Source: Pararhodobacter oceanensis (lineage in GTDB: Bacteria; Pseudomonadota; Alphaproteobacteria; Rhodobacterales; Rhodobacteraceae). Taken from it: DNA of 64,000 nt. Shown piece by piece: positions 8,726-19,546 of this stretch. The notes below the pieces were generated by a model that did no database searches, was not told the origin of the DNA, and saw nothing but the letters and a program-made list of their open reading frames with translations. The position numbers and the translations under genes were made by a program. The stretch's first letter is position 1, and every line of letters starts with the position of its first letter. The stretch spans positions 558,001 to 622,000 of the forward strand of contig NZ_QDKM01000002.1 of NCBI RefSeq assembly GCF_003076755.1, given 5' to 3'.

Positions 8726-10024
8726 ATGACCGATATCCCCTCCGGCTCGGGCGCAGTGGCGCGGACCACGATGGACAAGGTGCACGGCTCTCTCGCGCGG
8801 CGGCATCGCAAGCAGTTGATCCTGCAGATCTTTGGCATCACCGCGATCAGCCTTGCGTTCCTGATGCTGTTCATCCTGCTCGCCTCGCTGATCACCACTG
8901 GCCATAAGGCGTTCACCCAGACCGAGATCACGCTCGAGGTCTTCATCGACCCCGAGGAGATCAGCGTCGAACGCCTGCCACGCGGCAATTTCACCAATGT
9001 GCTAGCGGCGGCAGTGGCGGCGGACCTGCCCTCGGTCGATCAACAGGACCGCGCCGAGATGCGTGTGGTGGGCGGCATTTTGTCCAACGGTGCCCAGTTT
9101 CAACTGCGTGACCGCGTGGTCGAAGAGCCGGAGCTGATCGGGCAGACGATCACCATCAGCGTGCCGGTCTCCGACCCCTACGACCAGCTGCACAAGGATC
9201 TGTTGGACCGCGAGACGCCGGAAAACCTGCGCCGTCTCGATGATACGCAGATCGCTTATTATGATCGTCTGGTCGAGAATGGCGCGATTGCCGCCAGCCT
9301 CAACACCGGGCTGTTGACCAATGCCGACAGCCGCTTTCCCGAGCTGGCAGGGCTCAAGGGCGCGATCATGGGCTCGTTCTGGGCGCTGCTGACCTGTTTT
9401 CTGATCTCTTTTCCTCTGGGCATCGGCGCGGCCATCTACCTTGAGGAATTCGCGCCCAAAAACAAGCTGAGCGATTTCATCGAGGTGAATATCAACAATC
9501 TGGCGGCGGTGCCTTCGGTGGTCTTTGGCCTCTTGGCGCTGTCGGTGTTCATCGGTTTGTTCGGCCTGCCGCGCTCGGCGCCTTTTGTCGGCGGGTTGAC
9601 GCTGGCGCTGATGACCATGCCGACGATCATCATCGCAACGCGCGCTGCCCTCAAAGCCGTGCCGCCCTCGATCCGCGAGGCCGCACTGGGGCTGGGTGCG
9701 TCGAAACAACAGGTGGTCTTTGGCCATGTCGTGCCATTGGCGATGCCCGGTATCCTGACCGGCACGATCATCGGTCTGGCGCAAGCGCTGGGCGAAACCG
9801 CGCCGCTGCTGCTGATCGGGATGAACGCTTTCATCACCTCGGCCCCCGCGACGCCGTTTGACAGCGCCACCGCCCTGCCGACGCAGATCTTCATCTGGGC
9901 CGATAGCCCCGAGCGCGGTTTTGTCAGCCGCACCTCTGCCGCAATCCTCGTGTTGCTGACCTTCCTCATCATGATGAACGCCATCGCGATCTACCTGCGC
10001 AGCAAGTTTGAACGCAAATGGTAA
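8726..10024 (+). CDS. pstA: Phosphate ABC transporter permease PstA
   Basis: 432 residues. An N-terminal membrane helix near residues 30-55 is followed by a long extracytoplasmic insert (about 55-200) and then the permease domain with [20 protein letters not shown] and the loop [23 protein letters not shown] at 8726 with GAGG upstream is preferred over a TTG five codons earlier. Pairs with PstC. The gene starts 11 bases after pstC and ends just before pstB, so the operon is tight. Confidence 0.9.
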   Translation: MTDIPSGSGAVARTTMDKVHGSLARRHRKQLILQIFGITAISLAFLMLFILLASLITTGHKAFTQTEITLEVFIDPEEISVERLPRGNFTNVLAAAVAADLPSVDQQDRAEMRVVGGILSNGAQFQLRDRVVEEPELIGQTITISVPVSDPYDQLHKDLLDRETPENLRRLDDTQIAYYDRLVENGAIAASLNTGLLTNADSRFPELAGLKGAIMGSFWALLTCFLISFPLGIGAAIYLEEFAPKNKLSDFIEVNINNLAAVPSVVFGLLALSVFIGLFGLPRSAPFVGGLTLALMTMPTIIIATRAALKAVPPSIREAALGLGASKQQVVFGHVVPLAMPGILTGTIIGLAQALGETAPLLLIGMNAFITSAPATPFDSATALPTQIFIWADSPERGFVSRTSAAILVLLTFLIMMNAIAIYLRSKFERKW

Positions 10025-10044
10025 ATAACCCGAAAGGAGAGGCC

Positions 10045-10842
<798 letters not shown>

Positions 10843-10852
10843 GAGCCCCGTC

Positions 10853-11578
10853 ATGGACACCAAACATATCTCCAGCGCCTTCGACCGCGACCTGCAGGGC
10901 GCACAGGCCATGCTGATGACAATGGCTGCTCAGGTCGAGACGGCGATGCTGAGGGCGGCCGAGGCGCTGGCGACCAATAATCTGGAAATGGCCGAAACCG
11001 TGCGCAAGAACGACCGGGCGATTGACGAGCTGGAAGAGGGGATCAAGATCGATTGCGCCCGTATTCTGGCGACGCGGTCTCCGAATGCGGGCGATCTGCG
11101 GACGGTGTTGACGGTGATGAGCATCGCGTCAAATCTGGAACGCTGCGGCGATTACGCCAAGAATATCGCCAAACGCACCTCGGTGCTGGCCGATGCGCAT
11201 CCGGTCAAGGATGTGTCTCCGGCGCTGCGCCGCATGCAAAAAGCGGTGGTCGCGATGATGGGCGATGCGCTCGATGCCTATACGCGCCGCGATCTGGAAA
11301 TCGCCCAAGAGGTGCGCGAGCGGGACCGCGAGGTCGACGAGCTTTACAACACGCTGTTCCGGTCTCTGCTGACACATATGATGGAAGAGCCGCAGAGCAT
11401 CACCGCCTGTATGCATCTGCATTTCATCGCCAAGAATATCGAGCGGATGGGGGATCACACCACCTCGGTCGCCGAACAGGTGATCTATCTGGTGACCGGC
11501 GAACTGCCCGACGAGGACCGGCCGAAAGGCGATCTGACGTCACTCTCCAGCCCCGAGAGCTTCGGCGATCCTGCTTGA
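10853..11578 (+). CDS. phoU: Phosphate-signalling regulator PhoU
   Basis: 241 residues, all-helical, with the two PhoU repeats. The first has RKNDRAIDELEEGIKIDCAR and RTVLTVMSIASNLERCGDYA; the second has REVDELYNTLF and FIAKNIERMGDHTTSVAE. These E/D-rich patterns are the metal-binding hallmarks. ATG at 10853 follows an AGGAG near the pstB stop; the frame upstream is only pstB overlap. Known role: damps Pho-regulon signalling when the Pst transporter is working. A phoB gene often follows phoU in alphaproteobacteria, but not here. Confidence 0.92.
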   Translation: MDTKHISSAFDRDLQGAQAMLMTMAAQVETAMLRAAEALATNNLEMAETVRKNDRAIDELEEGIKIDCARILATRSPNAGDLRTVLTVMSIASNLERCGDYAKNIAKRTSVLADAHPVKDVSPALRRMQKAVVAMMGDALDAYTRRDLEIAQEVRERDREVDELYNTLFRSLLTHMMEEPQSITACMHLHFIAKNIERMGDHTTSVAEQVIYLVTGELPDEDRPKGDLTSLSSPESFGDPA

Positions 11579-11638
11579 GGTTCACCGTCAGCTCTCTAGT
11601 GCCCGGCACCTAGCAACCCGCGCTCAACCCGCGCGTCA

Positions 11639-11665
11639 CCCCCAGCCAGTCCATCCGGCTGGGGG
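11639..11665. terminator. Hairpin between phoU and tRNA-Arg
   Basis: CCCCCAGCC at 11639-11647 and GGCTGGGGG at 11657-11665 form a perfect 9-bp stem with a 9-base loop. No T-run follows on either strand. Its place between the convergent phoU and tRNA-Arg suggests a bidirectional transcription stop. The rest of 11579-11822 shows no convincing gene. Confidence 0.45.
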
Positions 11666-11822
11666 CCTGCGTTTCAGCCGGTGTGTTTCGCTTGAGATAC
11701 TCTGAAACCTCGGCGTCGCCCAACTCCGGCACCCCTGTCCGGTCTTGGCTGACCCACAACAGGCAGAAACCCCGCAGCCTCCGCGTGTCTACGGCATCAG
11801 GGCGTGCATTCTGGTTTGAAAA

Positions 11823-11899
11823 TGGCGATCCCGGGAGGACTCGAACCCCCAACATCCTGATTAGAAGTCAGGTGCTCTATCCTGTTGAGCTACGGGACC
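11823..11899 (-). tRNA. tRNA-Arg (anticodon TCT)
   Basis: 77-nt cloverleaf on the minus strand. Acceptor stem GGTCCCG/CGGGATC (one G-U pair), D stem GCTC/GAGC, anticodon stem CCTGA/TCAGG with loop CTTCTAA (anticodon TCT), T arm with loop TTCGAGT, and an encoded GCCA 3' end. Reads AGA codons, rare in such a GC-rich genome. Confidence 0.96.
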
Positions 11900-11959
11900 G
11901 CGTTGGTGGTATTTGCGGCACGCGTGGCGTGTCGTCAAGCCATTCGCAGCGGCAAATTT

Positions 11960-12715
11960 CTATCGGGTGAGGCTGTCGAGTGTCTCGGCGATCAGCGCGA
12001 GGTTCTCGGGCTCGGAAAACCTGTGGTCGGCGCCTTTCACCATGGTCAGCCGCAGGTCGGGGCTCTCGGCGTGCTCGAACAGCCGCAGCGCCACCGCGGG
12101 CGGGACATCGACATCCGCCGAGCCTTGCAGCAGCCGCACGGGGAAGGGCAGGGCGAGGGGGTCGCGCAGCACCAGATGCTTGCGCCCGTCCTCGATCAGG
12201 TGGCGGGTGATCACATAGGGGCCGTCGTCATATTCCGAGGGCAGTTCAATCGCGCCCTGATTCATCAAGGCGGCGCGCTGGCCGTCGTCAAAACCATCCC
12301 ACATGCTGTCTTCGGTGAAATCCGGTGCGGCGGCGATGCCGATCAAACCGGCCACTCGCTCGGGCATGGCTTTGGCGACCAAAAGCGAGATCCAGCCGCC
12401 CATGCTCGAGCCGATCAGCACCTGCGGCCCTTGGGTGAGCGACGAGATCGCGGCCATCGCATCCTCGGCCCAATCGCCGATCGAGCCGTCAAGGAAATCC
12501 TCGCTGCTCTGGCCGTGGCCCGAGTAGTCAAAGCGGAGGAAGGCGCGGCCATGGCGTTTGGCCCAATCCTCGAGAAACTGCGCCTTGGTGCCGGTCATAT
12601 CCGATTTGAACCCGCCCAGAAACACCACGCCGGGTTTATCCACCCCCTCTGCGGTGGCGGGGGTTTGCACATAGGCGAGTTGGCGGCCTTGCGGCGTGTC
12701 CAAACGGTCGGTCAT
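11960..12715 (-). CDS. Alpha/beta hydrolase (ABHD10/thioesterase-like)
   Basis: 251 residues. The nucleophile elbow is GSSMGG (in VLIGSSMGGWISLLVAKAMP), with an oxyanion-side segment GVVFLGGFKSDMTGTKAQ and RFDYSGHGQSSEDF. Acid and base candidates are Asp in LLQGSADVDVPP and His in MVKGADHRFSEPEN, so a full Ser-Asp-His triad can be placed. Relatives include the mitochondrial depalmitoylase ABHD10 and small bacterial esterases. ATG at 12715 is chosen because the preceding open frame is unlike the family. Cytoplasmic. Substrate unknown; no operon partner. Confidence 0.75.
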   Translation of the reverse strand: MTDRLDTPQGRQLAYVQTPATAEGVDKPGVVFLGGFKSDMTGTKAQFLEDWAKRHGRAFLRFDYSGHGQSSEDFLDGSIGDWAEDAMAAISSLTQGPQVLIGSSMGGWISLLVAKAMPERVAGLIGIAAAPDFTEDSMWDGFDDGQRAALMNQGAIELPSEYDDGPYVITRHLIEDGRKHLVLRDPLALPFPVRLLQGSADVDVPPAVALRLFEHAESPDLRLTMVKGADHRFSEPENLALIAETLDSLTR

Positions 12716-12798
12716 GGTGGCGGGCTTTCTTGATCCATACTCTCGCGCGGATGCTAGCCCGAGCGCCGCGCGAGAGCCAGACCCCAAGCGCCTTATGA

Positions 12799-13620
12799 TC
12801 AGCGGTGAAAGGGCACGCCCATAGTGTCCTCGCCGCGCCGGTCTTCGGGCGGCGCCCAGGTTTGCGGGTCAAGGATCAGCGCGGCGAGTGCGTCGGCAGC
12901 GGCTTCGAGCATCGCTTCGCCCTTTTCCGCCGTGGCGCGGGCGGGGTTGCCGGCCATGCCGTTGGCGGTGACATGCGTAAAGGGGCGCCAGCGATAGGAG
13001 GCTTTACCCGCCTTCAGGAACCGCCCGCCGTCCATCCCGTCGGTAATCTCGGCCAGCGCCGAGGTGTCGACCAGATCGGGCTCGCAGACCATCATCATCG
13101 AGGTTTCCGCCTCGCCTGCATGCATCACACCCTGCTGGTCTTGCAGATGTTGTGACAGGCTCTCACCGGCCTCGGTAACATAGGTGGTGGCGACCAGGGT
13201 GGCCTCGACTTGCGGCGACAACTCGTCGCAAATCTGCTGCATTGCCACCTGATTGCCGCCGTGGCTGTTGGAGATCAGGATATCGCGGAACCCGTGGCGC
13301 ACCAGCGAGTCAATGAGATCACGCAAGACCGCGCGGAAGGTGGCGTGGCTCAACGTCAGGGTGCCGCCGTAGGGCATGTGATGCTCGCTGAGCCCCGACC
13401 AGACCACCGGCGCGACCACCACCGGACGCGTCGCATAGGCTCTGCGGGCGGCGCGGATATTGACCTCGAACCCGAGCCGCGTGTCGGTCATCACCGGCAA
13501 ATGCGGCCCGTGTTGCTCGATTGAGGCGATCGGCAGGATCACCACCGCATTCTGCGCCGCAAGCGCGCGCAATTCATGCGCCTTGAGGCGCGACCAGTCG
13601 ATTTCGGCGGCGTGTGACAT
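12799..13620 (-). CDS. Creatininase-family amidohydrolase
   Basis: 273 residues of the creatininase/MftE fold. Metal-ligand motifs are visible: an N-terminal LPIASIEQHGPHLPVMTDT (Glu and His), SEHHMPYGGTLTLS, and NSHGGNQVAM, followed by HAGEAETSMMM. Such enzymes hydrolyse cyclic amides or serve in cofactor maturation. Creatinine itself is only one possibility, since no creatinase gene lies nearby. ATG at 13620 has AGGAGGA upstream (strong). Separated from the hydrolase gene by 83 bases, same strand, possibly co-transcribed. Confidence 0.8.
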   Translation of the reverse strand: MSHAAEIDWSRLKAHELRALAAQNAVVILPIASIEQHGPHLPVMTDTRLGFEVNIRAARRAYATRPVVVAPVVWSGLSEHHMPYGGTLTLSHATFRAVLRDLIDSLVRHGFRDILISNSHGGNQVAMQQICDELSPQVEATLVATTYVTEAGESLSQHLQDQQGVMHAGEAETSMMMVCEPDLVDTSALAEITDGMDGGRFLKAGKASYRWRPFTHVTANGMAGNPARATAEKGEAMLEAAADALAALILDPQTWAPPEDRRGEDTMGVPFHR

Positions 13621-13753
13621 GTTTTCCTCCTGTTTTGCGCAGTGAGCCATGCGCTCGGGGAATTGACAAGTCCGGCGGCGCGGCGCAAATACCCAGCATC
13701 ATAACCCGCAACCGGGCGTTCCGTGGGCGCCAAAACGACGAGGAGGACGGCCA

Positions 13754-15700
13754 ATGAGCCAGATTTCCCTTACATTCCCTGACGGCAGTCTTCGCGAGTA
13801 TCCTTCGGGGATTACCGCCAGCGAAGTCGCACAATCCATTGCTCCGTCGCTGGCCAAAGCCGCGATCTCGGCGCAACTGGACGGCGCGCATTATGATCTG
13901 GCCTGGCCGATCACCGCGGATGCGAAGATCGCGATCAACACGCTCAAGGATGACGATGCGGCGCTGGAGCTGATCCGGCACGATTTCGCGCATGTGATGG
14001 CGCGGGCGGTGCAAGAGATCTGGCCGGATGTAAAAGTCACCATCGGGCCGGTGATCAAGGACGGCTGGTATTACGATTTCGACCGCGAAGAGCCGTTTAC
14101 GCCCGAGGATCTGGGCGTGATCGAGGCGAAGATGAAAGAGATCATCAACCGCCGCGATCCGGTTAGAACCGAAATTTGGGAGCGTGAGCGCGCGGTGGCC
14201 TTCTATGAGGGCAATAACGAGCCTTATAAGGTCGAATTGATCAATTCGATCCCCGGTGACGAGCCTCTGCGGATGTATTGGCATGGCGACTGGCAAGACC
14301 TCTGCCGTGGCCCACATTTGCAGCACACCGGCCAATTGCCCGCCGATGGCTTCAAACTGATGAAGGTTGCGGGCGCCTATTGGCGCGGCGACAGCTCACG
14401 CCCGATGCTGCAGCGGATTTACGGCGTTGCGTTCAAGGACCGTAAGGCGCTCAAGGCGCATCTGCTGATGCTCGAGGAAGCCGCGAAACGCGACCACCGC
14501 AAGCTCGGCCGCGAGATGGACCTGTTCCATATGCAAGAAGAGGCGCCGGGGCAGATTTTCTGGCATCCCAACGGCTGGACGATCTACACGCAGTTGCAGG
14601 ACTATATGCGCCGCCAGCAGACCAAGGGCGGCTATGTCGAGGTCAACACGCCGCAGGTGGTCAACCGCGTGCTTTGGGAGCGATCCGGCCATTGGGAGAA
14701 CTACCAAGAGCATATGTTCATCGTCGAAGTCGATGAGGAACACGCCCGCGAAAAGACCGTCAATGCGCTCAAGCCGATGAACTGCCCCTGTCATGTGCAG
14801 ATCTATAACGTCGGGCTGAAAAGCTACCGCGATCTGCCGCTGCGGATGGCGGAATTCGGCTCGTGCAACCGCTATGAGCCCTCGGGCGCGCTGCACGGGA
14901 TCATGCGGGTGCGCGGCTTTACCCAAGATGACGCGCATATTTTCTGCACCGAAGACCAGATCGAGGCGGAAACCGAGCGGTTTATCGAGTTCCTGCGCAA
15001 TATCTATGCGGATCTCGGCTTTGAGAATTTCACCATCAAATTCTCGGACCGGCCCGAACAGCGTGCCGGTGAGGATGCGGTCTGGGACCGCGCCGAGACA
15101 GCACTGGCCAATGCCACGAAGGCGGCGGGTTGCGAGTATACGCTCAATCCGGGTGAGGGCGCGTTTTACGGGCCGAAGCTGGAGTTTGTGCTGACCGATG
15201 CGATTGGCCGCGACTGGCAATGCGGCACGCTGCAGGTGGATTTCGTGCTGCCCGAGAGCCTCGATGCGACCTATATCGGCGCTGATGGCGGCAAGCACCG
15301 GCCGGTGATGCTGCACCGTGCGACGCTGGGGTCTTTTGAACGGTTCATCGGCATTCTGATTGAAAGCCATGCCGGTAAGCTGCCGCTCTGGCTGGCGCCG
15401 CAGCAGGTCGTCGTGGCCTCGATTGTCTCGGATGCGGATGATTACGTCTATGAGACCGTCGCGGCCTTGCAGGCGGCGGGGCTGCGCGCAAAAGCCGATA
15501 TCCGCAACGAGAAGATCAACTATAAGGTGCGCGAGCACTCATTGGCCAAAATTCCGGTGATTCTGGCGGTGGGCGCGCGCGAAGTGGCGGATGGCACGGT
15601 TTCGGTGCGCCGTTTGGGTGACAACCGGACCCAGACACAACCGCTCGCCGAGTTGATCGAAGAGCTGCGCATCGAGGCCACACCGCCCGACTTGCGCTGA
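13754..15700 (+). CDS. thrS: Threonyl-tRNA synthetase
   Basis: 648 residues, normal bacterial length. An N-terminal TGS domain (first about 60 residues) is followed by the editing domain with [20 protein letters not shown]. The class II core has [12 protein letters not shown] (zinc cysteine), motif 2 [29 protein letters not shown] and motif 3 [17 protein letters not shown]; the anticodon-binding domain is C-terminal. ATG 13754 with GAGGAGG upstream. Charges tRNA-Thr in the cytoplasm. Followed directly by a hairpin terminator that is part of an intergenic repeat. Confidence 0.97.
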   Translation: MSQISLTFPDGSLREYPSGITASEVAQSIAPSLAKAAISAQLDGAHYDLAWPITADAKIAINTLKDDDAALELIRHDFAHVMARAVQEIWPDVKVTIGPVIKDGWYYDFDREEPFTPEDLGVIEAKMKEIINRRDPVRTEIWERERAVAFYEGNNEPYKVELINSIPGDEPLRMYWHGDWQDLCRGPHLQHTGQLPADGFKLMKVAGAYWRGDSSRPMLQRIYGVAFKDRKALKAHLLMLEEAAKRDHRKLGREMDLFHMQEEAPGQIFWHPNGWTIYTQLQDYMRRQQTKGGYVEVNTPQVVNRVLWERSGHWENYQEHMFIVEVDEEHAREKTVNALKPMNCPCHVQIYNVGLKSYRDLPLRMAEFGSCNRYEPSGALHGIMRVRGFTQDDAHIFCTEDQIEAETERFIEFLRNIYADLGFENFTIKFSDRPEQRAGEDAVWDRAETALANATKAAGCEYTLNPGEGAFYGPKLEFVLTDAIGRDWQCGTLQVDFVLPESLDATYIGADGGKHRPVMLHRATLGSFERFIGILIESHAGKLPLWLAPQQVVVASIVSDADDYVYETVAALQAAGLRAKADIRNEKINYKVREHSLAKIPVILAVGAREVADGTVSVRRLGDNRTQTQPLAELIEELRIEATPPDLR

Positions 15701-15706
15701 CCGTGA

Positions 15707-15770
15707 AAAGGGGGGCTTTGCCCCCCTCTTTGCTTTGCAAATTCACCCCCCAGGATATTTAGGGCAAAAA
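15707..15770 (+). repeat. Intergenic repeat B copy 1 with thrS terminator
   Basis: Begins with the hairpin GGGGGGC-TTT-GCCCCCC (15710-15726) followed by TCTTTGCTTT, a good rho-independent terminator for thrS. It continues into ATTCACCCCCCAGGATATTT, the conserved core shared with copies at 34421, 37469 and 47654. Confidence 0.75.
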
Positions 15771-15798
15771 GTGGCTGGGGGAGCAGGAAGGACCGATC

Positions 15799-16617
15799 AT
15801 GCGAATTCTGTTTCTGGGCGATGTGATGGGCCGTGCGGGCCGCGCCGCGATCACCGAGCGGCTGCCGGCGATGCGCCGCGACTGGGGGTTGGATTTCGTC
15901 GTGGTCAACGGCGAGAATGCAACCTCGGGCATGGGGCTGAGCCCTGACCATGCGGCGGGCATCCTTGCGGCGGGCGCGGACTGTGTGACGCTGGGTGATC
16001 ACGCCTTTGACCAGAAGTCGATGATCGGCCATATCGATCAGGAACAGCGGATTATCCGGCCCTTGAACTTCTCGAAGGTGGCGCCGGGGCAGGGGGCGCG
16101 GGTGTTCACCGCCAAGGATGGTCGCAAGGTTCTGGTGGCGCAGGTTCTGGGGCAGGTGTTTATGAAACGCCCCTATGACGATCCGTTCAGCGCCATCGAG
16201 CCGGTCCTGCGCAACAATCCTCTGGGCGCGCGGGTGCAGGCGACATTGGTCGATGTGCATTGCGAGGCGACCAGTGAGAAAATGGCCATGGGCCATTGGT
16301 GCGACGGGCGCGCCAGTCTGGTGGTCGGCACTCATACTCATGTGCCCACCGGCGATGCGATGATCCTCAATGGCGGCGCGGGATATCTGACCGATGCGGG
16401 CATGTGCGGCGACTATGATAGTGTCATCGGCATGCAAAAAGACGAGCCGATGCAGCGGTTTATCACCGGCATGCCGAAAGCGCGCTTCGAGCCTGCGCGC
16501 GGTGCGGTGACCCTGTCGGGCGTGTTCATCGAGACCGACGACAAGACCGGCAAGACGCTGCGCATCGAGGCGGTGCGCCAAGGCGGGCGGCTGGCACAAT
16601 CGGGGCCGGTGGCCTGA
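15799..16617 (+). CDS. YmdB-family metallophosphoesterase (cyclic-nucleotide phosphodiesterase-like)
   Basis: 272 residues of the TIGR00282/YmdB family. Metal ligands sit in GDVMGRAGR (residues 8-16), VVNGENATSGMG, LGDHAFD, VDVHCEATSEKMAMG and VGTHTHVPTGD. Family members from Bacillus and Deinococcus hydrolyse 2',3'-cyclic nucleotides or cAMP and affect RNA turnover. ATG 15799 follows GGAAGGA. It sits alone between the thrS terminator and a transporter. A 190-base gap follows (16618-16807) in which I see no convincing feature. Confidence 0.87.
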   Translation: MRILFLGDVMGRAGRAAITERLPAMRRDWGLDFVVVNGENATSGMGLSPDHAAGILAAGADCVTLGDHAFDQKSMIGHIDQEQRIIRPLNFSKVAPGQGARVFTAKDGRKVLVAQVLGQVFMKRPYDDPFSAIEPVLRNNPLGARVQATLVDVHCEATSEKMAMGHWCDGRASLVVGTHTHVPTGDAMILNGGAGYLTDAGMCGDYDSVIGMQKDEPMQRFITGMPKARFEPARGAVTLSGVFIETDDKTGKTLRIEAVRQGGRLAQSGPVA

Positions 16618-16807
16618 GGGCGATGCTGTTGCAGGGCTGGAGGCGGGCGGCACCGCTGCTTGTGGCGACGCCGGTGATTGGCGCGCGGCTTTGGTATATC
16701 CTGAGCCAAAGAGCGATTCTATGGGCAGGGCAGATGCGGGTTAATCAGTCTTCAACGGGGCTCAAAGCGGCGCGGCCCGGATTTGTGCTGCGCCAAAGGG
16801 AACGCAA

Positions 16808-18586
16808 ATGAGCGGGCTTGTTTTGCCGGCAGGCTGGGCGCCGGTGCTGGCGCTGTTGATTGTCGGCGCGATGCTGGTGATGTTCATCCGCGAGCGCTAT
16901 CCGGTCGAGGTGGTGGCGCTCTCGGGGGCGGCGCTGATGCTGGTCTTGGGCATCGTGCCCGAAGCCAATGCGCTGGCGGTGTTTGCCAATCCCGCGCCCT
17001 GGACGATTGCCGCGATGTTCCTGATCGTCGGCGCTTTGGTGCGCACCGGCGGGCTGGAGTTCCTCTCGCAACTGGCGGTCAGCCACGGGCAATTGCGCCC
17101 GAAAATGACTCTGATCACCCTGACCCTGACGGTGCTGGCGCTCTCGGCCTTCGTCAACAACACGCCGATTGTCGTGGTGATGATCCCGATCTTCATGCAA
17201 CTGGCGCGGACCTTGCAGGTCGCCCCCTCCAAGCTGTTGATTCCACTCAGCTATTTCTCGATCTTTGGCGGCACGATCACGCTGGTCGGCACTTCGACCA
17301 ATCTGTTGGTTGACGGGGTGGCGCAGGCCTCGGGGCTGGCACCCTTTGGCATTTTCGAGATCACGCTGGTCGGTCTGTCGGTCTCGGTGGTCGGGGTGCT
17401 CTATCTGGCGCTGATCGGGCGCTGGCTTTTGCCCGAGCGCGACTCGATGGCGGCGCTCTTGGGCGACCGCGCGCCGATGAAATTCTTTACCGAGGTGGTG
17501 CTGCCCGAGGGGTCGGCACTGATTGGGCAGAAACCCAATGAGGTCGAGGATTTCCGCCGCGGCGGGGCGCGCGTCATTGATGTGTTGCGGGTCGATGAAT
17601 CGCTGCGTCGCGCGCTTGATGAGGTGGTGCTGCAAGCTGGTGACCGGGTGGTTTTGCGCACCAAAATGTCGGAAATCCTCGGGCTGCAATCCAATCCCGA
17701 GGTGCGCTGGGTCGAGCAGATCTCCTCGGTGCAAACCTCGACCGTGGAGGTGCTGATCACCCCGGGTTGCCGGATGGTCGGGCGCTCACTAGGCCAATTG
17801 CGGTTGCGGCGGCGTTACGGGGTCTATCCGCTGGCGGTGCACCGGCGGTCCGAGAATATCGGGCGCAAGCTGGATGATCTGGTGGTGCAGGTCGGCGATA
17901 CGCTGCTCATTGAGGGCGCGATGGATGACATCCGGCGGCTGGCCACGGATATGGATCTGGTCGATGTCAGCCAGCCCTCGGAACGTGCTTTTCGCCGCAG
18001 CCAAGTGCCGATTGTGATCGCGGTTCTGGCGGGGGTCGTCGGCTTGGCGGCGCTGAATGTGGCGCCGATCCATGTGCTGGCGCTGATCGGCGTGGTGGTG
18101 GTGCTCTTGACCCGCTGCATTGATGCCGATGAGGCCTTCGAGTTCATCGAGGGCCGCCTGCTGGCGCTGATCTTTGGCATGTTAATCGTCGGCGCGGGCT
18201 TGCAGCATTCGGGCGCGGTAACGTTGTTGGTCGGCTGGATGACGCCGACCTTGCAAACCCTGCCGGATTGGGCGTTGATCCTTGCGGTCTATCTGCTGGC
18301 CGGGGTGCTGACCGAACTGGTGTCGAATAACGCGGTGGCGGTGATCATCACGCCGGTGGCCATCGGGCTGGCCGAGACCATGGGCGTCGATGCGCGGCCT
18401 TTGGTGGTGGCGGTGATGTTCGCGGCCTCGGCGGCTTTTGCCACGCCAATCGGCTATCAGACCAACACGCTGGTCTACGGGCCGGGGGGCTATTTGTTCA
18501 AGGATTTCCTCAAAGTCGGCATCCCGCTGAACATATTGATGGCGCTGACGGTGACCACGATTGTGCCGCTGATCTGGCCATTATAG
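16808..18586 (+). CDS. SLC13/DASS-type permease with two TrkA-C (RCK_C) domains
   Basis: 592 residues. Five or so N-terminal membrane segments including AFVNNTPIVVVMIPIFMQLA and GGTITLVGTSTNLLVDGVA, the paired NNTP/GTSTN motifs of the DASS/SLC13 family, come first. Two cytosolic RCK_C domains follow at about residues 215-300 and 310-395 (each with a GDRVVLR / GDTLLIEG strand). A second membrane half repeats ELVSNNAVAVIITPVAIG and TPIGYQTNTLVYGPGGY. Members move sulfate, phosphate-like or dicarboxylate anions with sodium. Substrate cannot be set. Start follows CAAAGGGAAC. Confidence 0.85.
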   Translation: MSGLVLPAGWAPVLALLIVGAMLVMFIRERYPVEVVALSGAALMLVLGIVPEANALAVFANPAPWTIAAMFLIVGALVRTGGLEFLSQLAVSHGQLRPKMTLITLTLTVLALSAFVNNTPIVVVMIPIFMQLARTLQVAPSKLLIPLSYFSIFGGTITLVGTSTNLLVDGVAQASGLAPFGIFEITLVGLSVSVVGVLYLALIGRWLLPERDSMAALLGDRAPMKFFTEVVLPEGSALIGQKPNEVEDFRRGGARVIDVLRVDESLRRALDEVVLQAGDRVVLRTKMSEILGLQSNPEVRWVEQISSVQTSTVEVLITPGCRMVGRSLGQLRLRRRYGVYPLAVHRRSENIGRKLDDLVVQVGDTLLIEGAMDDIRRLATDMDLVDVSQPSERAFRRSQVPIVIAVLAGVVGLAALNVAPIHVLALIGVVVVLLTRCIDADEAFEFIEGRLLALIFGMLIVGAGLQHSGAVTLLVGWMTPTLQTLPDWALILAVYLLAGVLTELVSNNAVAVIITPVAIGLAETMGVDARPLVVAVMFAASAAFATPIGYQTNTLVYGPGGYLFKDFLKVGIPLNILMALTVTTIVPLIWPL

Positions 18587-18634
18587 CGGATTTCCCCTTG
18601 CCAATCGACGCCCGTATCGGCAGATATTGAGTTT

Positions 18635-19546
18635 ATGAACGCGTTAAATACCCAAGCCATTGCCGCCGACCAACGCCCGGTGATCGGTGTCATCTGGATG
18701 GTGGTCGCGGGCCTGTTGTTTGTCGGGCTGACCGCGGGCGTCAAACATATGGGCTCGGGTATTCCGGCGGCGCAATCGGCGTTTCTGCGCTATTTCCTCG
18801 GTCTGATATTCGTGCTGCCGATGCTCTTTGTGGTGCGCAACGAGCGCCCATCGCTGCGCGTCTGGGGGTTCTTTGGCCTGCGCGGATTGATGCATACTTT
18901 CGGCGTGATCCTGTGGTTCTATGCGATGACCCGCATTCCTTTGGCCGAGGTTTCGGCGATGGGCTATATGAGCCCGGTGTTCATCAGCATCGGCGCGGCG
19001 GTGTTTCTGGGCGAACGCTTGCGGATGCGGCGGCTGGCGGCAGTGGCGGTGGCGATCATCGGTGCGATGGTGATCCTGCGGCCCGGCCTGCGTGAGTTGA
19101 ACGACGGGCATATCGCGATGCTCTTCACCTCGATATTTTTCGCGCTCTCTTACATGATGGCCAAACGCACTTCGCGCGATGCTTCGCCGACGATGGTGGT
19201 GACGATGCTCTCGATCACCGTGACCATCGGGTTGGCGCCCTTTGCATTCGCGGTCTGGGTGCCGGTCAGCGGCGCTGAATTGCTGTGGTTGCTGATGATC
19301 GCGGGGTTCGCGACGGCGGGGCATTACTGCATGACCTTCGCTTTTGCCGCGGCGCCGATCACCGTCACCCAGCCGGTGACCGCGCTGCAACTGGTCTGGG
19401 CGGTATCACTGGGCGCATTGCTGTTTGCCGAGCCGGTCGACCTTTGGGTGGTCGCGGGGGGCGCCTTGATCGTGCTGGCGGTGGTGTTTATTGCGCTGCG
19501 CGAGCATCAGGTGAAACTCGCCGAGGCGCGCGAGGTGATGATATGA
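18635..19546 (+). CDS. EamA/DMT-family transporter
   Basis: 303-residue inner-membrane protein with about ten membrane helices in two EamA repeats; residues such as FFGLRGLMHTFGVILWFYAM and PLAEVSAMGYMSPVFI mark the first repeat. The family exports metabolites and amino acids, but single members are rarely predictable. ATG at 18635 is 48 bases after the SLC13-type gene. The stop overlaps the start of the next gene (ATGA), so the CAP-domain protein is translationally coupled. Confidence 0.85.
   Translation: MNALNTQAIAADQRPVIGVIWMVVAGLLFVGLTAGVKHMGSGIPAAQSAFLRYFLGLIFVLPMLFVVRNERPSLRVWGFFGLRGLMHTFGVILWFYAMTRIPLAEVSAMGYMSPVFISIGAAVFLGERLRMRRLAAVAVAIIGAMVILRPGLRELNDGHIAMLFTSIFFALSYMMAKRTSRDASPTMVVTMLSITVTIGLAPFAFAVWVPVSGAELLWLLMIAGFATAGHYCMTFAFAAAPITVTQPVTALQLVWAVSLGALLFAEPVDLWVVAGGALIVLAVVFIALREHQVKLAEAREVMI

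Noticed and set aside
11610-11855. 81-residue frame on the minus strand overlapping the tRNA-Arg end
   Set aside because: Starts inside the tRNA, has no ribosome site and no family resemblance. I also looked for integrase remains at this tRNA and found none.
14396-15538. 380-residue minus-strand frame within thrS
   Set aside because: Exact shadow of the threonyl-tRNA synthetase gene, without a ribosome site or recognisable domain.
16623-16811. 62-residue frame between the YmdB-like gene and the SLC13-type transporter
   Set aside because: Overlaps the next start, composition is not protein-like, and there is no ribosome site. Probably spurious.
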